From the NCBI RefSeq assembly GCF_002379095.1, contig NZ_NBZV01000030.1, positions 1-56,086 of the forward strand: DNA of 56,086 nt. The letters are read 5' to 3'. The translations under genes and the position numbers were made by a program. The DNA comes from Polaromonas sp. AER18D-145. GTDB taxonomy: Bacteria; Pseudomonadota; Gammaproteobacteria; Burkholderiales; Burkholderiaceae_C. The notes under the pieces are model-generated. The model had not been told where the DNA came from and ran no database searches. It saw only the letters and a list, made by a program, of their open reading frames with translations. Every line of letters starts with the position of its first letter. Within the stretch, counting starts at the first letter, position 1. Below, piece by piece: positions 16,352 to 24,926 of the stretch.

Positions 16352-17341
16352 ATGTCCAAAGCCTTTGCCTCGCAGTCCGACCTCACGGACAAAAAAATCA
16401 CCTTCGAGCAGCTCAGCGCCCACTGCTGGGCCTACACCGCCGAGGGCGACCCGAATTCCGGCGTGATCATTGGCGACAAGTTCATCATGGTCAGCGATGC
16501 GACGGCCACCCCGGCCATGGCGCAGGACCTGATTGCGCGCATCCGCGCCATCAGCGACAAGCCCATCAAGTACGTGCTGCTGACGCATTACCACGCAGTG
16601 CGGGTGCTGGGCGCCAGCGCCTATATCGCTGAAGGCGCGACCGAAGTCATCGCCAGCCAGGGCACCTACGAGCTGATCGTGGAGCGCGGCGCCCAGGACA
16701 TGCAAAGCGAGATGGAGCGTTTCCCGCGCCTGTTCCGCAATGCCGAAAGCGTGCCCGGCCTGACCTGGCCGACCATGGTGATTGCCGGCGGCAACCCGGT
16801 CAAGGGCGAAGTCCCCGGCAAGCTGGTGATCGACCTCGGCGGCGTGCGGGTACAGATCTGGCATCCGGGCCCGGGCCACACGCGCGGCGACACGATTGCC
16901 TGGGTGGAGGAAGAAAAAGTGCTGTTCTCCGGCGACCTGGTGGAGTACAACGCCGGCGTTTACACCGGTGATGCCCAGCTCGAAGAGTGGCCCGCCACGC
17001 TGGAAGCGCTGCGCGCGCTCCGGGCCCAAGCCATCGTGCCCGGCCGCGGCGAGGCGATGAAAGGTGCTGCCGAGGTGAACAAGGCCATCGACTACACCAA
17101 ACAGTGGGTCGAAACCCTGTTTCGTTGCGGCAAGGAAGCGGCTGCCGCGAAGATGGACCTGAAGGCGGCGATGGATCACACCCGCAAGAGCATGGACCCG
17201 ATTTTTGGCCAGGTCTTCATTTACGAACACTGCCTGCCGTTCGACGTGAGCCGGGCTTACGACGAAGCCAGCGGGATCAAGAATCCGCGCATCTGGACGG
17301 CCGAGCGTGACAAGGACATGTGGGCCGCGCTGCAAGCCTGA
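16352..17341 (+). CDS. MBL-fold metallo-hydrolase with divergent metal motif
   Basis: 329 residues with the metallo-beta-lactamase fold: LTHYHAVRVLGAS (motif 2), GHTRGDT (motif 3) and FSGDLVEYNAG (motif 4). In motif 2 the usual HxHxDH reads HYHAVR, so the Asp-His pair of the second metal site is missing. A C-terminal ~100-residue extension (TKQWVETLF..., DMWAALQA) is helical. Start at 16352 has GGAGA 12 bases upstream; an in-frame start at 16316 lies too near the promoter. Substrate unknown; possibly TetR-controlled. Confidence 0.82.
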   Translation: MSKAFASQSDLTDKKITFEQLSAHCWAYTAEGDPNSGVIIGDKFIMVSDATATPAMAQDLIARIRAISDKPIKYVLLTHYHAVRVLGASAYIAEGATEVIASQGTYELIVERGAQDMQSEMERFPRLFRNAESVPGLTWPTMVIAGGNPVKGEVPGKLVIDLGGVRVQIWHPGPGHTRGDTIAWVEEEKVLFSGDLVEYNAGVYTGDAQLEEWPATLEALRALRAQAIVPGRGEAMKGAAEVNKAIDYTKQWVETLFRCGKEAAAAKMDLKAAMDHTRKSMDPIFGQVFIYEHCLPFDVSRAYDEASGIKNPRIWTAERDKDMWAALQA

Positions 17342-17373
17342 CACCGCACTGATTCCACTTTCACGCGGCGGTG

Positions 17374-17787
17374 TCAGGCGTCCAGGTCCAGGGTTGAAAG
17401 CAGGGCCAGGAAGGCGGTGATGGCGTCCTGGCCGGTCAGTGCTTCCAGCCGGCCCAGTGCATCGTCATCGTCCAGCGTGGTGTAACCCATGCTGAAGCGC
17501 CGGAACCTGCGTCCGGCCAGAGACCCTTGGTGCACGACCCGCAGGTTGATGTGACGCGTATCCTGCCGGATGCGCTCCAGTTGCGCCAGAACATCTTTTT
17601 GGCTGCCTTCCATCTGCTCGCAAAAACGCATGCCGTCAAAGATGAGCAGGCCGGTGATACCCATCCAGGGGTTGTGCAGGCGGGCTTTTCCGACAATGTC
17701 CGCCACGACGCTGGTGGGCGCGTCGGAGGCGAGGGTGCTGACGTAGATGACTTCGTGCAGGTCGGCGGTGTGATCGGTGTGAGGCAT
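17374..17787 (-). CDS. BLUF domain protein 1 (switch Gln replaced by Glu)
   Basis: 137 residues: a single BLUF blue-light/FAD domain plus a short C-terminal cap. Conserved: Tyr15 and Ser17 in VIYVST, Asn39 in HNPWMGITGLL, and SMGY. At the position of the flavin-switch Gln (FCQxxEG in BLUF2 at 18253) this protein has Glu57, with Gln58 one residue later (FCEQMEG). This predicts an altered or absent photocycle. It follows BLUF2 on the same strand with a 61-base gap; both share the ending LSTLDLD. Confidence 0.87.
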   Translation of the reverse strand: MPHTDHTADLHEVIYVSTLASDAPTSVVADIVGKARLHNPWMGITGLLIFDGMRFCEQMEGSQKDVLAQLERIRQDTRHINLRVVHQGSLAGRRFRRFSMGYTTLDDDDALGRLEALTGQDAITAFLALLSTLDLDA

Positions 17788-17848
17788 GGCTGCATGCGAA
17801 TATAGCGGTATGCCGTGGTTGCGGCAATGTGACCAGCCGCCTGCGGTT

Positions 17849-18253
17849 TCAGCCGTCCAGATCCAGTGTCGATACCAGCGCCAGAAACTGTGCCAGTGCC
17901 GCTTCGGCGCCGACGTCCCGCAGCCGGGCCAGCACATCCACGTCCTCGACGGCGGTGTAACCGAGGCCAAAATGTCTGAAGCGGCGCTGTGCGAGCGGGC
18001 CGTGGTGCAGGATGTCGACGTCGACATGCCGCGGATCGTGGCGGATGCGTTCGGTCAGCGCGAGCACCGCCTTGCGGGGCCCCTCGATGTGCTGGCAAAA
18101 CTGCATGCCGTCAAACACCAGCAGACCGGTGATGCCTGAGGTTTGGTTCGCCCGGCGTGCCCTGGCGGCGATGTCTGCGACGGTCTTGAGCGGTGCGCCA
18201 GGCGCGAGGGTGCTGAGGTACAGCACTTCATGCAATTCGGGTACTTTGTTCAT
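17849..18253 (-). CDS. BLUF domain protein 2 (canonical photoreceptor residues)
   Basis: 134 residues, a single-domain BLUF protein. Tyr12 and Ser14 (LYLST), Asn36 (ANQTSGITGLL) and Gln54 (FCQHIEG) are the canonical FAD-contacting switch residues. Short BLUF proteins act through protein-protein contacts, so an unseen partner is expected. Paralogue of the gene at 17374, probably from tandem duplication. Divergent from the FNR-like regulator, sharing a 78-base intergenic region. Confidence 0.9.
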   Translation of the reverse strand: MNKVPELHEVLYLSTLAPGAPLKTVADIAARARRANQTSGITGLLVFDGMQFCQHIEGPRKAVLALTERIRHDPRHVDVDILHHGPLAQRRFRHFGLGYTAVEDVDVLARLRDVGAEAALAQFLALVSTLDLDG

Positions 18254-18331
18254 GGATGGCGTGTAATGTAGCCAGCGGCCCCGGGCGCCACAATGTCAAA
18301 AGACACTGGGTTTCGGTATTAAAATTTTTCG

Positions 18332-19093
18332 GTGCACTTCATCCCCCTGTCGGGCGCCAGCCCCTGTCCCCACCGCTGCGCCAATTGCGGGCTGCGCGCC
18401 ACCCAGGCCTTCACGCCGGTGTCGCCGCAGGAGCTGGCTTTTTTCGAGTCATTCCGAAGCGGTGCGGCCGTTGCCCTGGCCGGCAGCGCCATCATTTCGG
18501 AGCAGAACCCCAACGGCAAGCTGTTCACCCTGTATGCCGGCTGGGCCTTTCGCTACAAAACCCTGAGTGACGGGCGGCGGCAGATTCTCAACTTCCTGCT
18601 GCCCGGCGACTTCATCGGCCTGCAGCAGGAGTTTGCCGACGGGGCCTCGCATGGTGTGGAGGCGCTGACGGATACGGCCCTGTGCGTGTTTCCCAGAGAC
18701 GGTTTGTGGGACCTGTTCCGGCAGTTTCCCAGCCTCGGGTATGACGTGACCTGGTTGTCGGCGCGCGAAGAGGGCATGGTCGATGAGGGCATGTTGACGA
18801 CAGGCCGGCGCAATGCCACGGAGCGGGTGGCCATGCTGCTGATCCATCTTTACCGGCGGGCCGAGCGGGTGGGGCTGGTGCAGGACGGGACCATGGCTTT
18901 TCCCATCAACCAGCAGCACATTGCCGATGCGCTGGGCCTGTCGCTGGTGCACACCAACAAGACCCTGCGCCGCCTGCAGCAGCTGGGGCTGCATGAACTC
19001 AAGGGAGGGCAATTGTCCCTGCTCAACCCCAAGGCCCTGCACCGGATTGCCGACTATTACGACCTGCCGCTGCGCAAAGTGCCCATGCTCTAG
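18332..19093 (+). CDS. Crp/Fnr family regulator with FNR-like cysteines
   Basis: 253 residues: an N-terminal cysteine cluster (Cys12, Cys16, Cys19), a cyclic-nucleotide-binding-type beta roll (about 45-125) with Cys118, a dimerisation helix, and a C-terminal winged helix (about 190-230). Four cysteines in this layout recall the oxygen-sensing Fe-S ligands of FNR, though the spacing differs. The recognition helix reads LVHTNKTLRRL and lacks the ExxSR motif, so it should not bind the classical FNR box. Starts with GTG at 18332, with no visible ribosome site. Confidence 0.85.
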   Translation: MHFIPLSGASPCPHRCANCGLRATQAFTPVSPQELAFFESFRSGAAVALAGSAIISEQNPNGKLFTLYAGWAFRYKTLSDGRRQILNFLLPGDFIGLQQEFADGASHGVEALTDTALCVFPRDGLWDLFRQFPSLGYDVTWLSAREEGMVDEGMLTTGRRNATERVAMLLIHLYRRAERVGLVQDGTMAFPINQQHIADALGLSLVHTNKTLRRLQQLGLHELKGGQLSLLNPKALHRIADYYDLPLRKVPML

Positions 19094-19502
19094 GGCCTCT
19101 CCAGGGCCTGTGAATGCCCTTGTAGGCCGGGTCTGACAGCAAGCGGCTGGGCTTGATGACAGGGCTTGCCTGCTCACCTTTTTAGGCTAGGCCTTGAGGT
19201 GTGATCGATGTGTTGTTCTGACACATGGATTTCCCGCCTCGGGAGCTTTTCTTGAACATCAATCACATTTCCCCGCCACGCCGTCTGCAACAACAACCGC
19301 AGCACCCCGCGAACCGGCAGCAGCAGCAAAGCAGTGGCTCCGGCGAATTCCAGCCACGCCGCCTCAGGCAGGCGGGAGAACCCTCTTCTGCGTTCCTGGC
19401 CAACCGCAACCCCCTGCAGCGGTAACGGCCGCCGTGCCCCCCGCCGCTGGCAGCCCTGCCATCAAGGACCCACCATGAACAGCGAGGCAGCGGCCTTGGC
19501 AC
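19094..19502. other. 409-base region without a convincing gene
   Basis: It contains a short Gln-rich open frame (19225-19425, + strand, 66 codons, runs of Q) with no ribosome site and no recognisable family, and some G/C-rich dyads after the crp stop (around 19089-19130). It lies between two convergent genes. I see no RNA gene. Confidence 0.5.
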
Positions 19503-20411
19503 TCAGCGCCGGGCGACCAGAATGCCGAAGTCCTGCGCGTAGCCCTGCAGGGTTTGCACCGCCCTGGCGCGTTGCGCCGCCGTGGTGCTGTTGTGCAGGG
19601 CCGCAAAGGTTTTGCAGCTGTCGCGCGTCAGCCGCTCCTGGTAGCTGCGGAAAGCGGGGGCGGGCGAATTGACGGCTCGCTCGACGTAGGCCTGCATGAG
19701 CGGCCTGGCCTGCTCGGAGGTGGCGCGGCCGGCGATCAGTGGCCCCAGGCTCTGCAAGGCATCCCGCTGGCGGCGCTGGTATTCGGCCAGTGAAAGCCGG
19801 GCGTCAAACACCGACTGCGTGATCCGGTTGCGCAGCACCTCCAGTTGCTTGTCGTCCAGCGCACCGTACAGCATCTCGGCGCGGCTGACCGCCTTCTTCA
19901 GGCGCCGGTTGATCAGGTCTTCGGGGCTGCCCTCGAGAAAGTCGTCACGGTACTCCGCGTTGAGTTTTGAAAATTTCCGCTTCAGGGCGTCCAGCTGTTC
20001 CTGCCCCAGCGTGCCCACCACGCTACCCATGGCGGGCACGGCGCGGTCCGAAATGGCTTGCAGCCGGGTTTTCACCTCCTCAAAGATGCCGCAGGCACGC
20101 GTCTCGTCGATCTCGGCGGGCAGCCAGGCCGTCCATTTATCCAGTGTTTCGACATACGCCGGCAGCTGTGTCTGCCGGTGCCACTGATGGAGGCGCGCCA
20201 GTTCTTCCCGGACCAGGGGCTTTTGCGTGTCGTCGAATTCGAAGTAGCTGTTGAGCTGCCAGTAAGCCAGCTCGGTCGCCTGGTTGTAGGCCAATTTCAC
20301 CGCACTGCAGGCCAGCAGTGTCCCGCTCAGCAGCAGCACACCGATAATCCGTTTCAGTTCCGGCCTGGCCGGACGCCACCTTCGAGACCCCCAATTCAAA
20401 GGAAACTTCAT
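19503..20411 (-). CDS. DUF6279 family lipoprotein
   Basis: 302 residues: a basic N terminus, a hydrophobic segment (IIGVLLLSGTLL) and a lipobox ending in Ala-Cys (LLAC) near residue 35, followed by a mostly helical domain with YNQATELAYWQLNSYFEFDD typical of DUF6279 proteins. Expected as a lipid-anchored envelope protein of unknown function. The ATG at 20411 overlaps the glmU ATG on the other strand (shared CATG), so each promoter lies in the other coding sequence; longer in-frame starts exist inside glmU. Confidence 0.82.
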   Translation of the reverse strand: MKFPLNWGSRRWRPARPELKRIIGVLLLSGTLLACSAVKLAYNQATELAYWQLNSYFEFDDTQKPLVREELARLHQWHRQTQLPAYVETLDKWTAWLPAEIDETRACGIFEEVKTRLQAISDRAVPAMGSVVGTLGQEQLDALKRKFSKLNAEYRDDFLEGSPEDLINRRLKKAVSRAEMLYGALDDKQLEVLRNRITQSVFDARLSLAEYQRRQRDALQSLGPLIAGRATSEQARPLMQAYVERAVNSPAPAFRSYQERLTRDSCKTFAALHNSTTAAQRARAVQTLQGYAQDFGILVARR

Positions 20412-21849
20412 GGCCATTCCAGTTCCAGTTGATGTCGTCATCATGGCCGCGGGCAAGGGCACGCGGATGAAAAGCAAACTGCCCAAAGTGTTGCACCGTT
20501 TGGGCGGCCGTGCCTTGCTGGCGCATGTGATTGACTGCGCAACGCGGTTATCGGCCCGGCAGGCGGTGGTCATCACGGGCCACGGTGCCGACGAAGTGGA
20601 GTCCGCATGCAACAGTATGGCGCAGGCCGTCGCCGCCGTGAACTCCGTGCCCAAACTGCGGTTCGCGCGCCAGGAGCCCCAGCTGGGCACCGGCCACGCG
20701 GTGCAGCAGGCGCTGCCGCTGCTGGCGGACGACGGTGTCACGCTGGTGCTGTCGGGCGACGTGCCCCTGACGCAAGCCGCCACCCTGCAGGCCCTGCTGG
20801 CGCAGTGCGACGGCCAGCGCCTGGCCCTGCTCACGCTCAGCATGGCCGACCCGACGGGGTACGGTCGCATCGTCCGCGCCGGCGCAGAAGCCTCCGCCCA
20901 GGTGCGCGCCATCGTCGAGCACAAGGATGCGACGGACGCCCAGCGCGAGATTCGCGAAATCTACAGCGGCATCATGGCCGTGCCCACGCGCCTGCTGCGC
21001 AGCTGGCTGGCCCGGCTGGACAACAAAAACGCGCAGAACGAGTATTACCTGACCGACATCGTGAAGTTTGCCGTTGCCGATGGTGTGGCCGTGGTCGCGC
21101 ACCAGATCACGGATGCTGCGCAGGTCGCCGGTGTCAACAGCCCGGTGCAGCTGGCAGAACTCGAACGTGTGCACCAGCTGCGCCAGGCCACGGCCCTGAT
21201 GGAGCAGGGCGTGCGGCTCGCCGACCCGGCGCGTTTTGACGTGCGCGGCACGCTGGCCTGCGGACAGGACGTGGAGATTGATGTCAATTGTGTGTTCGAC
21301 GGCGAGGTGGCGCTGGGCAACGGGGTGCGCATAGGCGCCAACTGCTGCATAGCCAACGCGACGATTGCCGCCGGCGCGGTGATCCACCCCTTCACGCACA
21401 TCGACGGTGAAAAGCTCGGCGTGCAGGTTGGCGAAGGCGCGCTGATTGGCCCGTTTGCCCGCCTGCGCCCCGGTGCGCAGCTGGGCGCCGAGGTGCATAT
21501 CGGCAACTTTGTTGAAGTGAAAAACTCCACGCTGGCCAAAGGCGCCAAGGCCAACCACCTGGCCTACCTCGGTGACGCCACGGTGGGGGAACGCGTCAAC
21601 TACGGCGCCGGCAGCATCACGGCCAATTACGACGGCGCCAACAAGCACCGTACCGTGATCGAAGCCGACGTGCACATCGGCAGCAACTGCGTGCTGGTGG
21701 CCCCCGTCACGATTGGCGCAGGCGGCACCATTGGCGGCGGCTCGACGATCACCAAGGACACGCCGCCCGGCGCCCTGAGCGTGGCGCGCGGCAAGCAGGT
21801 CAACATTGCCAACTGGCAGCGGCCGGTCAAAAACAAGCCCAGCGCCTAG
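20410..21849 (+). CDS. glmU: Bifunctional UDP-GlcNAc pyrophosphorylase / GlcN-1-P acetyltransferase
   Basis: Last two steps of UDP-N-acetylglucosamine synthesis for peptidoglycan and LPS. 479 residues: N-terminal nucleotidyltransferase (IMAAGKGTRMKSKLPKVLH at about 11-29, LSGDVPL) and C-terminal left-handed beta helix with hexapeptide repeats and the acetyltransferase segment NYGAGSITANYDGANKHRT. Slightly longer than the usual 455. Forms a block with lrp and glmS, although lrp is on the opposite strand. Confidence 0.96.
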   Translation: MAIPVPVDVVIMAAGKGTRMKSKLPKVLHRLGGRALLAHVIDCATRLSARQAVVITGHGADEVESACNSMAQAVAAVNSVPKLRFARQEPQLGTGHAVQQALPLLADDGVTLVLSGDVPLTQAATLQALLAQCDGQRLALLTLSMADPTGYGRIVRAGAEASAQVRAIVEHKDATDAQREIREIYSGIMAVPTRLLRSWLARLDNKNAQNEYYLTDIVKFAVADGVAVVAHQITDAAQVAGVNSPVQLAELERVHQLRQATALMEQGVRLADPARFDVRGTLACGQDVEIDVNCVFDGEVALGNGVRIGANCCIANATIAAGAVIHPFTHIDGEKLGVQVGEGALIGPFARLRPGAQLGAEVHIGNFVEVKNSTLAKGAKANHLAYLGDATVGERVNYGAGSITANYDGANKHRTVIEADVHIGSNCVLVAPVTIGAGGTIGGGSTITKDTPPGALSVARGKQVNIANWQRPVKNKPSA

Positions 21850-21897
21850 GTGCAGCAGGCGGAGCCGGCTCAGGCAGCGCGCCTGCCGGGGTGTGTG

Positions 21898-21962
21898 AGT
21901 TTGCTATTGAATAAATAGCTGGCGGCGTCCGAATCTATTGGGCTAGAAGCAGTTTTGTCTCA
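21898..21962. repeat. GCTAT-type repeat at the lrp 3' end
   Basis: Contains GCTATTGAATAAATAGCTGG followed by CGGCGTC and TTGGGCTAGAAGCAGTTTT. It lies between convergent glmU and lrp and encodes the last residues of the Lrp protein (LLLAQ). Confidence 0.75.
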
Positions 21963-22417
21963 AACTTCGAGCGCTTCACGCTGAAAAATGCTTTCACATT
22001 GCGCACATTGGCGTCGCTGTTGAACAGCCGCTGCGCGAGCGCCAGGTAAGCCGGCATGTCGCGCACGTGCACCACCAGGATGAAGTCCGGGCCCGGCGAT
22101 ACGCGGTAACACTGCTGGACGGCGCCATCGAGCACCACCCGGGCTTCAAACACTTCTTGCTGCTCGGCGCCCTGCCGGTCAAGGGTGATTTCCACCAGCG
22201 CCGTCAGGCCGTGGCCCAGGGTGTCGGCCAGCTTGTCGGCGTGGAGGATGGCGATTTCGCGTTCGATCAGGCCGGCGTCACGCAGCCGCTTGATACGCCG
22301 CAGGCAGGTGGGCGGTGAGATATGGGCCCGTGCGGCCAGGGCCTGGTTGCTCTGCGAGGCATCGTCCTGCAAGGCTTCAAGCAGTTTGACGTCAATTCCA
22401 TCGATGGAAATATTCAT
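21935..22417 (-). CDS. Lrp/AsnC family transcriptional regulator
   Basis: 160 residues: an N-terminal helix-turn-helix (about 8-52: LLEALQDDASQSNQALAARA, SPPTCLRRIKRL) and a C-terminal RAM/AsnC effector domain (YRVSPGPDFILVVHVRDMPAYLAL). Divergent from glmS across an AT-rich 146-base region carrying several TTCCAT half-sites, one pair forming a perfect dyad. It probably autoregulates and may control glmS. The final residues derive from a repeat. Confidence 0.92.
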   Translation of the reverse strand: MNISIDGIDVKLLEALQDDASQSNQALAARAHISPPTCLRRIKRLRDAGLIEREIAILHADKLADTLGHGLTALVEITLDRQGAEQQEVFEARVVLDGAVQQCYRVSPGPDFILVVHVRDMPAYLALAQRLFNSDANVRNVKAFFSVKRSKFETKLLLAQ

Positions 22418-22477
22418 TTTTATTCCATAAATCCATTAATTAAGAAACATTATTCCATAACTGCATTTTTATGGAAT
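22394..22477. promoter_or_regulatory. Cluster of Lrp-type operator half-sites between lrp and glmS
   Basis: Palindrome TTCCATCGATGGAA (22396-22409, inside the lrp start), ATTCCATAA at 22422-22430, and a perfect dyad ATTCCATAA (22452-22460) / TTATGGAAT (22469-22477) with 8-base spacer. The two direct copies are exactly 30 bases apart, about three helical turns, as expected for an octameric Lrp-type protein. The tract is strikingly AT-rich for this genome. Confidence 0.7.
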
Positions 22478-22563
22478 TAAATTTCATTTAAATATAAATT
22501 TAGATGATTTTAAAAAGCAGGAAACGCCTAGCATCCGCCTATTGTTTTTTTCAGGAGCGGTTT

Positions 22564-24411
22564 ATGTGCGGCATTGTGGCGTCGGTTTCGACAAGAAATA
22601 TTGTTCCCATCCTCGTACAGGGCCTGCAAAGGCTGGAGTACCGGGGATATGACTCCTGCGGTGTGGCGGTTTATGCCGACGGCCTGAAGAGGGCGCGCAG
22701 CACATCCCGCGTGGCCGAGCTGATGGAGCAGGTGAGCGCTGACAAGCTCGAAAGCGGCACCGGCATTGCCCACACACGCTGGGCCACGCATGGCGCGCCC
22801 GCCGTGCACAACGCCCACCCCCACTTCAGCCATGGCACCGGGGACGCCGCGCACAAGCCAGGCAGGGTGGCGCTGGTGCACAACGGCATCATCGAAAACC
22901 ACGACGAATTGCGTGCAGAGCTGCAGGCCAGGGGCTATGTGTTTGCCAGCCAGACCGACACCGAAGTGATCGTGCACCTGATGGACAGCCTCTACGACGG
23001 TGACCTGTTCGAGGCCCTGCAGGCCACCACCGCCCGCTTGCATGGCGCCTACGCGATTGCCGCTTTCTGCAAGGACGAGCCGCACCGCGTTGTGGGCGCC
23101 CGTTCGGGCTCGCCGCTGATCCTGGGGGTCGGCAAGGACGGCAGCGAGACCTTTCTGGCCAGCGACGCGATGGCCCTGGCCGGCGTGACCGACCAGATCC
23201 TCTACCTGGAAGAAGGCGACATGGTCGACATCCAGCTGGGCAAATACTGGGTCATTGACCGTGACCACAAGGCCGTCCAGCGCGAGGTCAAAACCGTGCA
23301 GGCGCACAGCGGCGCGGCCGAACTCGGCCCTTACCGCCACTACATGCAAAAGGAAATCTTCGAGCAGCCGCGCGCCATTGCCGACACGCTCGAAGGCGTT
23401 GAAGGCATCGTTCCCGAACTCTTCGGCGACGACGCCTACCGCGTGTTCAAGGACATCGACTCCGTGCTCATCCTGGCCTGCGGCACCAGCTACTACAGCG
23501 GCTGCGCCGCCAAGTACTGGCTCGAATCCATCGCCCGGATTCCGACGCAGGTGGAAGTGGCCAGTGAATACCGCTACCGCAGTTCGGTGCCCAACCCCAA
23601 AACGCTGGTGGTCACCATCACGCAAAGCGGCGAAACCGCCGACACACTGGCCGCGTTGCGCCACGCGCAATCACTGGGCATGACGCAGTCGCTGACCATT
23701 TGCAACGTGTCCACCTCTGCCATGGTGCGCGAGTGCAAGCTGGCCTACATCACCCGCGCCGGCGTTGAAATCGGTGTGGCATCGACGAAAGCCTTCACGA
23801 CCCAGCTAGCGGGCCTGTTCCTTCTCACGCTGGCGCTGGCGCAAAGCAGGGGCCTGCTGAGCGAGCAGGAGGAAGAGGGCCACCTCAAGGCCATGCGCCA
23901 TCTGCCGGCCGCCCTGCAAGCCGTGCTCGCGCTGGAGCCGCAGGTCATCAGCTGGGCCGAAGATTTTGCAAAGATGGAAAACGCCCTGTTCCTGGGGCGC
24001 GGCCTGCATTACCCGATTGCGCTCGAAGGCGCGCTCAAGCTCAAGGAAATCAGCTACATCCACGCCGAGGCCTACCCGGCCGGTGAACTCAAACACGGCC
24101 CGCTGGCGCTCGTCACCAGCGCCATGCCGGTGGTCACCGTCGCGCCCAACGACGCCTTGCTGGAAAAACTCAAAAGCAACATGCAGGAAGTGCGTGCGCG
24201 CGGCGGCGTGCTGTATGTGCTGGCCGATGCGGACACCAAAATCGAGAGCGGCGACGGCATCCACGTCATTCGCATGCCCGAGCATTACGGCGCCCTGAGT
24301 CCGCTGTTGCATGTGGTGCCGCTGCAGCTGCTGGCGTATCACACGGCCGTGGCCCGCGGCACGGATGTGGACAAACCAAGAAACCTGGCGAAATCCGTCA
24401 CCGTAGAGTGA
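22564..24411 (+). CDS. glmS: Glutamine-fructose-6-phosphate aminotransferase (isomerizing)
   Basis: Makes glucosamine 6-phosphate from fructose 6-phosphate and glutamine, feeding GlmM/GlmU. 615 residues: N-terminal Cys2 nucleophile (MCGIVA), glutaminase domain with [11 protein letters not shown] and HTRWATHG, then two SIS sugar-isomerase domains ([17 protein letters not shown]) and the conserved C terminus ending KSVTVE. A strong AGGAGCG site precedes the ATG at 22564. A second, diverged copy of the last 12 codons plus stop lies downstream at 24509-24547. Confidence 0.96.
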   Translation: MCGIVASVSTRNIVPILVQGLQRLEYRGYDSCGVAVYADGLKRARSTSRVAELMEQVSADKLESGTGIAHTRWATHGAPAVHNAHPHFSHGTGDAAHKPGRVALVHNGIIENHDELRAELQARGYVFASQTDTEVIVHLMDSLYDGDLFEALQATTARLHGAYAIAAFCKDEPHRVVGARSGSPLILGVGKDGSETFLASDAMALAGVTDQILYLEEGDMVDIQLGKYWVIDRDHKAVQREVKTVQAHSGAAELGPYRHYMQKEIFEQPRAIADTLEGVEGIVPELFGDDAYRVFKDIDSVLILACGTSYYSGCAAKYWLESIARIPTQVEVASEYRYRSSVPNPKTLVVTITQSGETADTLAALRHAQSLGMTQSLTICNVSTSAMVRECKLAYITRAGVEIGVASTKAFTTQLAGLFLLTLALAQSRGLLSEQEEEGHLKAMRHLPAALQAVLALEPQVISWAEDFAKMENALFLGRGLHYPIALEGALKLKEISYIHAEAYPAGELKHGPLALVTSAMPVVTVAPNDALLEKLKSNMQEVRARGGVLYVLADADTKIESGDGIHVIRMPEHYGALSPLLHVVPLQLLAYHTAVARGTDVDKPRNLAKSVTVE

Positions 24412-24547
24412 CGGATTTGCGGCGGCATGAAATGCCGCCCGGCGCAGCCGCCAGGTTTTTGGTTTGGGGGAGCACTCATGTCGCGCAGCGACGTGATGTG
24501 ATCACCACAAGCCGCGCAACCTCGCCAAAAGCGTGACGGTGGAGTGA
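24412..24547 (+). other. Scar with a relic second glmS 3' end
   Basis: Between glmS and phnA, bases 24509-24547 encode [12 protein letters not shown] and a stop, identical in protein sequence to the glmS C terminus (24373-24411) but with 11 synonymous base differences and in another frame. The 97 bases between contain a perfect hairpin GGCGGCAT-GAA-ATGCCGCC (about 24421-24439). The relic also supplies the GGAG ribosome site for phnA, suggesting it marks the older glmS-phnA junction. Confidence 0.8.
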
Positions 24548-24549
24548 CC

Positions 24550-24891
24550 ATGCCCAATACACCGGCCTGTCCCCACTGCGCCCAAGAAAATACCTACCCT
24601 GATGGCGACAACTTTGTGTGCGCCGACTGCGGCCACGAATGGCCGATGGTCGAAAGTGCGGCTGCCGACGACGATACAAACGCCGTGGTCAGGGACAGCA
24701 CTGGCAAGGTGCTGGCCGACGGCGATGCCGTGGTGCTGATCAAGGACCTCAAGGTCAAGGGGTCGTCCATCACCCTCAAGATGGGCACCAAGGTCAAGAG
24801 CATCCGCCTGGTCGGCGGCGACCATGAGGTGGACTGCAAGATGGACGCCGGCAGCTTCATGCTCAAGGCGTGTTACCTCAGGAAGGCCTGA
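24550..24891 (+). CDS. PhnA/YjdM zinc-ribbon protein
   Basis: 113 residues: an N-terminal zinc ribbon (CPHC...CADCGHEWP, residues 7-31) and a C-terminal PhnA domain (DGDAVVLIKDLKVKGSS, DCKMDAGSFMLKACYLRK). Despite the name, the family is not shown to take part in phosphonate breakdown generally. ATG at 24550 has GGAG at 24541-24544; a GTG six bases earlier is also in frame. Follows glmS on the same strand. Confidence 0.9.
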   Translation: MPNTPACPHCAQENTYPDGDNFVCADCGHEWPMVESAAADDDTNAVVRDSTGKVLADGDAVVLIKDLKVKGSSITLKMGTKVKSIRLVGGDHEVDCKMDAGSFMLKACYLRKA

Positions 24892-24926
24892 GGCGGCCTG
24901 CCGGACCCGGCGCCTCAACGTTCAGT

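Noticed and set aside
19225..19425. 66-codon Gln-rich open frame
   Set aside because: No ribosome site, no homologous family recalled, repetitive CAG/CAA composition; reported only as part of the gene-poor gap.
24412..24547. Actual Tn7 insertion at glmS
   Set aside because: No tns genes or Tn7 end sequences were seen; only the duplicated glmS tail remains.
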